Source of the DNA: Flavobacteriales bacterium
Lineage (GTDB): Bacteria; Bacteroidota; Bacteroidia; Flavobacteriales_F; PHOS-HE28
Direction: 5' to 3'
DNA length: 64,000 bases
Assembly: GCA_016712535.1 (NCBI GenBank)
Contig: JADJQW010000002.1
Coordinates: 1,860,001-1,924,000, forward strand
Shown: piece after piece, positions 57,658-64,000 of the stretch
How positions within the stretch are numbered: the first letter of the stretch is position 1
Layout of the letters: each line of letters opens with the position of its first letter
Notes under the pieces: model-generated
What the model was told of the DNA's origin: nothing
The model's database searches: none
The model's input: the letters and a program-made list of their open reading frames with translations, nothing else
Made by a program: the position numbers and the translations under genes

Positions 57658-57743
57658 GGAGCGAGGAGTTGGTGCAGTTGATGTTCCGGTTGGAGATAGG
57701 CTTCGAGTGCGAGGGGTCATGGATCAAGACCTTGCCACATCGT

Positions 57744-58466
57744 TCATCTTCTTATCACGCGCGTGCTGCTCACCTGCGCGCCCGCAGTCCCGGTGCCGAT
57801 GACGGAGTACACCCCGGCCGCCAACCCGCTTAGGTCCATCGTGGCCCGCGAGGCATCGCCGTTCACGCGCTCGCTGAGGAGCACGCGCCCGTGCGCATCC
57901 AGCACGCGCAGCTCGCGGATGCTTGATGCTTCCTCCTGCGCGTTCCATCGCACTTCCACGGGGCCATCGGTGGGGTTGGGCAGCACGATCAGTTCCACGC
58001 CCGCACGGCCGCAGGCTTCCAGCGGCAGCGCTGCCAACACCTCCTCGCGGCCATCGAGGTCCACCTGCCGCAAGCGGTAGTACACGGTGGAGAAGGGGAG
58101 GGGGGCGTCATCGCGCCACGCGTACTCGGTCACCTGCTGGCTGTGGCCAGCACCCGCCACGCGCCCGGCTTCCTCCCACTGCTCCGCATCACTGCTGCGC
58201 TCGATCACGAAGTGCGAATTGTCCTGCTCGGTGGCGGTGGCCCAGGTGAGCAAGGGTTTGCCCTTGTCGCAGGCGGCTTCCATCCAGAGCATCTCCACCG
58301 GCAGGATGATCATGGCAGGAAGACATGAGCTGGCATTTCCGGTACCCGTTCCTCCGCCGAATTGTGCAGCCGTGTTGGTGGCAAAGCAAATGAGGCAGCA
58401 GGCGCATTGGCGGAGCAGAGACACAACGTTGGGGAAACACGATCGATGCACACCAAGCCGATCCAT
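57744..58466 (-). CDS. secreted protein with T9SS type A sorting domain
   Basis: A 240-residue protein. It has a hydrophobic signal region (LLRQCACCLICFATNTAAQF), a fibronectin-like segment common before T9SS domains (WATATEQDNSHFVIERSSD, then FSTVYYRLRQVDLDGREEVL), and the sorting domain LIVLPNPTDGPVEVRW to GLAAGVYSVIGTG. A shorter start would suit the signal peptide better, as about 15 residues precede the hydrophobic core. It begins 3 bp after the FGE-fold gene stop, so it is likely in the same operon. Confidence 0.8.
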   Translation of the reverse strand: MDRLGVHRSCFPNVVSLLRQCACCLICFATNTAAQFGGGTGTGNASSCLPAMIILPVEMLWMEAACDKGKPLLTWATATEQDNSHFVIERSSDAEQWEEAGRVAGAGHSQQVTEYAWRDDAPLPFSTVYYRLRQVDLDGREEVLAALPLEACGRAGVELIVLPNPTDGPVEVRWNAQEEASSIRELRVLDAHGRVLLSERVNGDASRATMDLSGLAAGVYSVIGTGTAGAQVSSTRVIRR

Positions 58467-58469
58467 GGG

Positions 58470-60251
58470 TCAAGGAATTGCGCGGCGCACCCCTCGTGTA
58501 CCGCTGTCGGCATAGCGAAGCGTATTTACGACTGCGGCCATGGTGCGGTCCGAGACCCGCTGGTATTGTGCGATGGACGACCAACTCCCGCCCCTTAGAC
58601 CGATTCCGTAGAAACCATCTGGCGGCCAACTCAACACGTTCATGGCGCCGTTCGGGGCGAGCAAACCATCGCCGTGCAGGATTCTCAGGCTCCACAACGA
58701 AAGGTAGCTGGCAGAGAAGGTGTACTCTGCGACATTTCCGCTCAGGTCAAGGATGCCATAGTAGGACGCACCGGCGGAAGCTCGGCTTGCACTTGGTTCG
58801 GCGAACATGCCGTTGCGGAATGGTCCTGCGATAGGTGCGAGTGAGCCGTAACTGGTGTTCGCTGGATCGTCAACTGATTCGGTGGCCGTGAATGCGCCTG
58901 CTTGTGCGGTTGGGAATACGATGGATGCCGTATTGCCGCCCCACGCATAGTCGCCGGCGATGGGAAACGTAGGGCCTCGGCAAGCCTTCTCAAACTCCAT
59001 CTCCGACATCGGACGCAGCGCGCACCAGTCCAAGTAGGCCAGCGCGCTCGGTGCGTTCAGATAGTTGGCAGCGGTCCATTCACCATCATCCATCTCATTG
59101 CCGATCCCATCGCCGTCGGCATCGCACACGAAAGTCACAGGCAAGAGCGGATCCATGATGGCCGGGCATCGGATCGCGGATCGGTTCATCATCGCGGCCG
59201 TGTTGGTCATCACGTACCTGTTCACCACCGCGAACGTGCCTAACCCGATGTTCGTGGTGACCATGGCCGCCTGCTGTTCACGGGTCAGCTTGTTCAAGAA
59301 GGCCGCATACTCCCCTTGCGCAACTTCGTACTTCATGGAGTAGAACGCCTCATAGCCTTTCGGGAAGCCTCCGCCAAAGTCAGTTTGAAGACCTGCACCT
59401 CCATAGGACAAGGTCACATTGAAGGCAGTTGCGTAAACGATGTAGGCCTCTGAAGTGATATGTCGTGGGGTAGAGCCGCCGGAGCCGTTCCGGAAGGCGT
59501 TGGTGCCCGCGCCACCAACGTAGTAGCTGCCTGTGGGAACGAGCACCATCTCAAGGGCATGCACGCAGAGTTCCAATGGTGTACCGATCACGATCCCCTG
59601 ACCGCCCAGCATCCAGGTGAGCGCGCAACCGGATGCCGTGAATGTGCCCGTCCCGTCCGCAGAACGATGGATGAACACGCCCACTCCAGGATTGGTGGAT
59701 GAATAGGGCGGTCCGACCTCGGCACACCCGACGCTGATGGTCGCGCCGGGTGGGGCCAGATGGGTGCCGTTCGGCCCCAGTTGGGCATGTTCCCACACAC
59801 GCACGGCGCGGACCGTGGCATTGCTCAGCGCCATCGTCGGGAAGGAAGTGGTGGTGAAGGTGGTGGTGGAGGTGACCGCGAGGACCTGGGTGAACATTGG
59901 GAAGGCGCCCGTTCCCCCCACCACATGCACAGGCATGCCGGGTCTAAGGCCCGATGTGCTGGCGACCGTGATCACATTGCCGGCGCTGTTCACGTTGGAA
60001 AGGACCGGATCGGACATCCCGGCCCTGAACTTCAAGAAGACCCATGCGGCGTCCCAGTTGTTCGGCGCCGTGCTCACCCGCCAACTGTTCTCCCAGCCGA
60101 TATCGAACTGCACCTGGGCGGAACCATCGTTCGGATCGGCATCAACGAGAGTGGCTGGACCTACTTGGAGGTTGTTGGAACGCACAGAACAAATACCGGC
60201 GTGCAACACACAAAGACATGCCGCAATACGAACGCTGGAGATTGGGCGCAT
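58470..60251 (-). CDS. secreted FGE-sulfatase-fold protein with beta-rich N-terminus
   Basis: A 593-residue secreted protein. The N-terminal part (NNLQVGPATLVDADPNDGSA, VQFDIGWENSWRVST, NNWDAAWVFLKFRAGM) matches the leader domain of Bacteroidota SUMF1-type surface proteins. The C-terminal part is SUMF1/FGE: YYVGGAGTNAFRNGSG, FYSMKYEVAQGEYAAFLNKL, YLDWCALRPMSEMEFEKACR, GDYAWGGNTA, ILDLSGNVAEYTFS, GLRGGSWSS and the final GTRGVRRAIP. No formylglycine-generating role is supported, as no sulfatase is near. It lies directly upstream of the T9SS protein gene, suggesting a paired surface role. Confidence 0.82.
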   Translation of the reverse strand: MRPISSVRIAACLCVLHAGICSVRSNNLQVGPATLVDADPNDGSAQVQFDIGWENSWRVSTAPNNWDAAWVFLKFRAGMSDPVLSNVNSAGNVITVASTSGLRPGMPVHVVGGTGAFPMFTQVLAVTSTTTFTTTSFPTMALSNATVRAVRVWEHAQLGPNGTHLAPPGATISVGCAEVGPPYSSTNPGVGVFIHRSADGTGTFTASGCALTWMLGGQGIVIGTPLELCVHALEMVLVPTGSYYVGGAGTNAFRNGSGGSTPRHITSEAYIVYATAFNVTLSYGGAGLQTDFGGGFPKGYEAFYSMKYEVAQGEYAAFLNKLTREQQAAMVTTNIGLGTFAVVNRYVMTNTAAMMNRSAIRCPAIMDPLLPVTFVCDADGDGIGNEMDDGEWTAANYLNAPSALAYLDWCALRPMSEMEFEKACRGPTFPIAGDYAWGGNTASIVFPTAQAGAFTATESVDDPANTSYGSLAPIAGPFRNGMFAEPSASRASAGASYYGILDLSGNVAEYTFSASYLSLWSLRILHGDGLLAPNGAMNVLSWPPDGFYGIGLRGGSWSSIAQYQRVSDRTMAAVVNTLRYADSGTRGVRRAIP

Positions 60252-60404
60252 GTGGCCTTGCTATGGATGAACAAACCTCTTTGAGCCAAGGGCCATATAC
60301 AATCATGGTAAACCATGAATCTCTTGTTCGGCCAACCTCGGGTGTAAATGCGGGATCCGGAAGCGCATGTCTTCCGGATCCCCGTTGCTGGCGGTGCACT
60401 GTGG

Positions 60405-61022
60405 TCACTGCGGTCCCCATGTCGGGTCGTCCGGTGTCCAATCGTCGCTGCCTCCCCCGCACTGCCTCCTCCACCACCAGTAGTTATTGCTGGGGTCGGG
60501 GTCTGGAGTGGTGCTGTATACATGCACGGAGAATGCGGGTGCACATTCGGGGTGTCGATAGGGTGATCGATCGACCTGGACCGCTAAGAAGTTCCCGCTG
60601 TACTTCGGGCAAAGCGAGTCGAGCCGCACGGTGAGCTGCCCTTGGCATTGCGCGTAGTGCAGGAAGCGCGCAGGGCGGTGCAGGGAGATCGCCAATACGT
60701 TTCTCACCTTGGTCTGCTGCGGAAGCGTGATGATCGCATAGGACTGATCGCTGTCCGCGCAGTTATTGCCGAGGTTCCTGATGCAGGTCTGGAACACATA
60801 ACTCGTTTCGCCGAGCACGCGAACACCTGTGTATATCGGATCGATAAGGAGGTCTGCCGCATTCGGGCTCACGCTGTCCGGCTCAAGACCCTTTTGCGGC
60901 GCCAGGTTCGTCATGCCCGGTTCGTTCGGTGCATGCTCGCAGCAAATAGGAGCTTGGTTGCGCGGTGGACCGCAGGAAATGATGCACAAGGCAATGAGGG
61001 TTGAGGGCAGCAAGGTTCTCAT
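60405..61022 (-). CDS. hypothetical lipoprotein with C-terminal Trp/Gly-rich tail
   Basis: A 205-residue protein from ATG 61022. The leader MRTLLPSTLIALCIISC ends in a lipobox-like LCIISC, predicting lipidation. The middle has a DUF11/CARDB-like beta segment with cysteines (TCIRNLGNNCADSDQSYAII, HRPARFLHYAQCQGQLTVR) and the tail is unusual: NNYWWWRRQCGGGSDD then WTPDDPTWGPQ. No family is assigned. It lies between the FGE-fold gene and the kinase genes, all minus strand, with 153 bp to the former. Confidence 0.65.
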   Translation of the reverse strand: MRTLLPSTLIALCIISCGPPRNQAPICCEHAPNEPGMTNLAPQKGLEPDSVSPNAADLLIDPIYTGVRVLGETSYVFQTCIRNLGNNCADSDQSYAIITLPQQTKVRNVLAISLHRPARFLHYAQCQGQLTVRLDSLCPKYSGNFLAVQVDRSPYRHPECAPAFSVHVYSTTPDPDPSNNYWWWRRQCGGGSDDWTPDDPTWGPQ

Positions 61023-61117
61023 GGTGTTCGTGGTTTGGCCCAATGGATCCGGGCGATACAAACCAGCGCACGTACCGACCTGTCGGCAATACTGGCAAAC
61101 CATGAATGATCGTTGCA

Positions 61118-63193
61118 CTACTCCACCACCACGCACTCCACGCTCACCGTGGTGCCCTTGCCTGGCGCGCTGTCAACCTGCACGTTAGCGCCGATGGCAG
61201 CGGCGCGGGATCGCACGTTGCTAAGCCCCATGCCGTTGCTGACCGTGCCGGGGTCGAAGCCCACGCCGTTGTCGCTCATCACCACGCTCAGACGGCCCGG
61301 CGCGCGCGTTACCCCGATGGTGACTTGATCGGCCTTCGCGTGCTTGAGCACGTTGCTCACCAGTTCCTGAACGATGCGGTACACGGCGATCTCCACACTG
61401 CGCTCCAAGCGTTGATCCAGCCCGAAGGTGTTCAGCTCGACCTGGAGCCGCCCGCTGATGTGGATGGTTTCGCGCAGGTCGTTCAAGGCCTTCTCCAGGC
61501 CGAAGCGGCTGAGGGTGGCGGCGGCCATGTCGTGGCTGATGTGGCGGAGCTCGCTCACCGTTTGATCCAGCAGGCGGGTCACCTTATGGTACTGCTGATC
61601 TTGCCGCATGGCCTCCACGCGGTCCTCGAGCGCGCTCATGTTCGCCTTGATGCCGCCGAGCATGCTGCCGAGCCTGTCGTGCAGGTCCTTGGCCATGCGG
61701 TCGCGCTCTTTCTCCTGTCCTTCGAGCATGGCATTGATGCTCTTGATCTCCTGCTGGCTCAGGAGCTGGTCCACCTGCTGGTCGTGCAGCGCTTTCTGCT
61801 GGCGGGCCATGCGCTGGCGGTGGCGCAGGAGAAGGAATAGGAGTAGGGCGATGAGCCCAAGCAGCGAACTGGCGCCGATGAACGCCTTCCGCTGGATGGA
61901 TTTCCGGCGATCTTCAGCGGCGGCGATGGTCAGCGCCTGCTGCTGCTCGGCGATGCGGTGATCCTTCTTTTCCGCGCCGTAGAGGGCTTCCGATCGCGCG
62001 AGTTGCTCATCGTACCGCGCGCTCTGGAGCGAATCGCTGAGGGCCTTGTGCGCCTGCAGATGCCGGAGCGCTTCTGCGATGTTCCCTTGCTTGGCGTGCC
62101 AGTCATGCAGCTCCAAATGGGCTTCGGACATCAAGTCCGTCATGCCCAGTCGACCTGCCGCCGCCATCACTTCCTTCATGGTGCGAAACGCATCGGAATG
62201 CCGGCCAAGCTGCCAATAGGTGATGGCGACGCTCTGCAGCAGCTTGGCTTGATGGATGCTCTCGTTGGCCGGGTCGGTCAGGGCCAGTGCGCGCTGAAGC
62301 TCGGTGAGGGCCTGATCGAACCTGCCGTTGCGGCGGTGGATCACGCTTTTCTCATCGTGCAGCATCATCCTGAATTCAGGGCTCCGGTCGCCCAGTTCGT
62401 TGAGCAGGCTGTCGCATAACCGGAGGGCTTGTTCGTATCGGCCGTCCATCGTCGCGGTGATGCTGAGGTTGGCGACGGCATTCTGCATGAGCATCTCGGA
62501 GTCTGCGACGCGGGCCAGCCGAAGCGACTCGGTGAAATGGCTCCATGCTTCATCGTAGCGCGCCTGGTTGAGACGGATGAGGCCCATGCCGTTCTCGGAT
62601 CCGCTATGTCCGGGCGCGAAGCCAACAGAGTCCGCCACGCGGGCAGTCCGTGCGAATTGATCATACGCGTCGTTCAACCCGTCCGGCAGGAACAGCTGTG
62701 CTTCGGCCTTCACGTTCATGAGCCCGATCCGTTCCCGCATGAAGCCGGTATCAGGCAGCAGGCGCAGGCCCGCTTCGGCTTCCTGTTTTCCTCGCTCCGG
62801 GTCGCCCAGCAGGGTCAACGCATTGGCCATGAGCCTCTGCGCGGTGCTCCGGATGGCGACCTCTGTGGCGGGCACTGTGCTTCGGATGCTGTCCAGGAGG
62901 TTCAAGGCAACGCGGTAGTCCTCAGAGCGCAGCTCGGCCGTGGCCAGTGCGAGGAGGCCCAGATGCCGTTCGCGTTGGTCCACTGAGGCTGACCAGTTCT
63001 TGGCCATGGACCGCAGCTCGTCCGCAGCGTTCTGCTGTGCGATTCGACGGTACTGCTCATAGGCCGGCCAATGCTGCGCGAGCATGGTGCCGATGACCAG
63101 CACCTGGAGAGCGGCTGTGCTCAAGATGCGCGACCAACTACGACTTGTTCTATCGAAGAGGTTCGGATGCAGCATGGTCGAATGCTGCTTCAC
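61118..63193 (-). CDS. TPR sensor histidine kinase (HisKA_3 type)
   Basis: A 691-residue membrane kinase of the NarX/DesK class. An N-terminal signal-like helix leads to seven or more TPR repeats (about 60-420; LLDSIRSTVPATEVAIRSTA, SLRLARVADSEMLMQNAVAN), then a transmembrane helix (IGASSLLGLIALLLFLLL) and a coiled segment. The HisKA_3 H-box is KDLHDRLGSMLGGIKANMSA; the ATPase has N-box ELVSNVLKHAKAD, G1 SDNGVGFDPG and G2 GMGLSNVRSRA. The likely partner is a LuxR-type regulator outside the window. GTG 63193 overlaps the previous kinase stop by 4 bp; ATG 63175 is the alternative. Confidence 0.9.
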   Translation of the reverse strand: MKQHSTMLHPNLFDRTSRSWSRILSTAALQVLVIGTMLAQHWPAYEQYRRIAQQNAADELRSMAKNWSASVDQRERHLGLLALATAELRSEDYRVALNLLDSIRSTVPATEVAIRSTAQRLMANALTLLGDPERGKQEAEAGLRLLPDTGFMRERIGLMNVKAEAQLFLPDGLNDAYDQFARTARVADSVGFAPGHSGSENGMGLIRLNQARYDEAWSHFTESLRLARVADSEMLMQNAVANLSITATMDGRYEQALRLCDSLLNELGDRSPEFRMMLHDEKSVIHRRNGRFDQALTELQRALALTDPANESIHQAKLLQSVAITYWQLGRHSDAFRTMKEVMAAAGRLGMTDLMSEAHLELHDWHAKQGNIAEALRHLQAHKALSDSLQSARYDEQLARSEALYGAEKKDHRIAEQQQALTIAAAEDRRKSIQRKAFIGASSLLGLIALLLFLLLRHRQRMARQQKALHDQQVDQLLSQQEIKSINAMLEGQEKERDRMAKDLHDRLGSMLGGIKANMSALEDRVEAMRQDQQYHKVTRLLDQTVSELRHISHDMAAATLSRFGLEKALNDLRETIHISGRLQVELNTFGLDQRLERSVEIAVYRIVQELVSNVLKHAKADQVTIGVTRAPGRLSVVMSDNGVGFDPGTVSNGMGLSNVRSRAAAIGANVQVDSAPGKGTTVSVECVVVE
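61138..61828. repeat. 691-bp direct repeat, copy 1 (kinase half)
   Basis: It covers the coiled segment, HisKA_3 and ATPase domains of the kinase at 61118. It pairs with 63210-63900 at a constant 2072-bp offset with no indels seen and only scattered substitutions, many synonymous. Confidence 0.85.
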
Positions 63194-64000
63194 TCCAATA
63201 CCGGGGACTCCACGCTCACGGTGGTGCCCTTGCTCGGAGCGCTATCGACTTGCACGGTGGCACCGAGGGAAGCAGCGCGCGAGCGCACGTTGCTAAGTCC
63301 CATGCCGTTGCTGGCCGTGCTGGGGTCGAAGCCCACGCCATTGTCGCTCACCACCACGCTCAGGCGGCCCGGCGCGCGCGTCACCCCGATGGTGAGTTGA
63401 TCGGCCTTCGCGTGCTTGAGCACGTTGCTCACCAGTTCCTGAACGATGCGGTAGACCGTGATCTCCACGCCGCGCTCGAGGCGTTGATCCAGCCCGAAGG
63501 TGTTCAACTCGACCTGGAGCCGCCCGCTGATGTGGATGGTATCGCGCAGGTCGTTCAAGGCCTTCTCCAGGCCGAAGCGGCTGAGGGTGGCGGCGGCCAT
63601 GTCGTGGCTGATGTGGCGGAGCTCGCTCACCGTTTGATCCAGCAGGCGGGTCACCTTCTGGTACTGCTGGTCCTGCCGCATGGCCTCCACGCGGTCCTCC
63701 AGCGCGCTCATGTTCGCCTTGATGCCGCCGAGCATGCTGCCGAGCCGGTCGTGCAGGTCCTTGGCCATGCGGTCGCGCTCCTTCTCCTGTCCTTCAAGCA
63801 TGGCGTTGATGCTCTTGATCTCCTGCTGGCTCAGGAGCTGGTCCACCTGCTGGTCGTGCAGCGCTTTCTGCTGGCGGGCCATGCGCTGGCGGTGGCGCAG
63901 CACACGGTAGAGGAGGAGGGCCACGAGCCCCAAGGCGATGGTGGCGCCGATGAGGGCATTGCGTTGGAGGGTGCGGCGTCGGCTCTCGGCCGTGCTGAGC
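63190..64000 (-). CDS. second sensor histidine kinase, C-terminal part only
   Basis: The gene runs off the right edge; 270 codons remain. They include a transmembrane helix (LIGATIALGLVALLLYRVL), the same coiled segment and H-box KDLHDRLGSMLGGIKANMSA, N-box ELVSNVLKHAKAD and G boxes as the next gene. From HRQRMARQQ to the stop the two proteins differ at only about fifteen positions. Upstream of the coil they diverge, so the sensor domains probably differ. The stop overlaps the downstream kinase start by 4 bp (GTGA). Confidence 0.9.
   Translation of the reverse strand, partial: LSTAESRRRTLQRNALIGATIALGLVALLLYRVLRHRQRMARQQKALHDQQVDQLLSQQEIKSINAMLEGQEKERDRMAKDLHDRLGSMLGGIKANMSALEDRVEAMRQDQQYQKVTRLLDQTVSELRHISHDMAAATLSRFGLEKALNDLRDTIHISGRLQVELNTFGLDQRLERGVEITVYRIVQELVSNVLKHAKADQLTIGVTRAPGRLSVVVSDNGVGFDPSTASNGMGLSNVRSRAASLGATVQVDSAPSKGTTVSVESPVLE
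63210..63900. repeat. 691-bp direct repeat, copy 2 (kinase half)
   Basis: Second copy of the segment at 61138-61828. The right boundary is sharp at GGCGGTGGCGCAG, after which the two kinase genes diverge. Confidence 0.85.

Overview
This is 64 kb of a G+C-rich chromosome from Bacteroidota, probably a Flavobacteriales-like lineage. The evidence is several secreted proteins with type IX secretion (T9SS) C-terminal sorting domains or a gliding-motility-type C-terminus, a DUF5723-type outer-membrane protein, no Shine-Dalgarno sites, and a TANNTTYG promoter-like motif before many starts. No rRNA, tRNA, CRISPR array, transposase, integrase or phage gene was seen. Both ends cut genes: uvrB on the left and a sensor kinase on the right.

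Layout. 1-8.5 kb: uvrB (partial), an FGE-fold secreted protein, a beta-trefoil lipoprotein, pyrD overlapping an HMG-CoA lyase gene, a membrane phosphoesterase, a GT39-type glycosyltransferase and a T9SS protein. 8.5-17.2 kb: a surface-polysaccharide locus with two GT4-type transferases, a hexapeptide acyltransferase and a GT2 transferase. Between the acyltransferase and the GT2 gene lie three unrelated cargo genes, separated by duplicated pieces of those two border genes. 17.2-28.6 kb: a gliding-type C-terminal protein, then hpt, adk, obgE, a PAP2 phosphatase, crcB, a PafA-like phosphatase, a DUF218 protein, a TPR protein, a secreted subtilase and queA. 28.6-35.2 kb: gdx, envelope proteins, rarA and a DUF1015 gene. 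35.3-43.6 kb: serA and serC, then a MoxR/DUF58/DUF4350/DUF4129/SpoIIM-like membrane cluster. 43.7-53.5 kb: ychF, plsY, a 2116-residue TPR/beta-propeller/coiled-coil/SPOR protein and speA. 53.9-64 kb: large secreted Ig-like and FGE-fold proteins (one gene frameshifted at a C6 run), lipoproteins, and two tandem TPR histidine kinases with nearly identical kinase halves.

Most interesting: (a) the 11.9-16.6 kb array, in which unrelated cargo genes alternate with head-tail fusions of the two border genes, joined at a palindromic element that also sits in frame inside the intact GT2 gene; (b) a dispersed G-poor CAACC/TCAA tract that also occurs inside coding sequence (pyrD); (c) TANNTTYG motifs 4-8 nt from start codons, which suggest leaderless transcripts; (d) a giant PorE-like protein ending in two SPOR-like domains.
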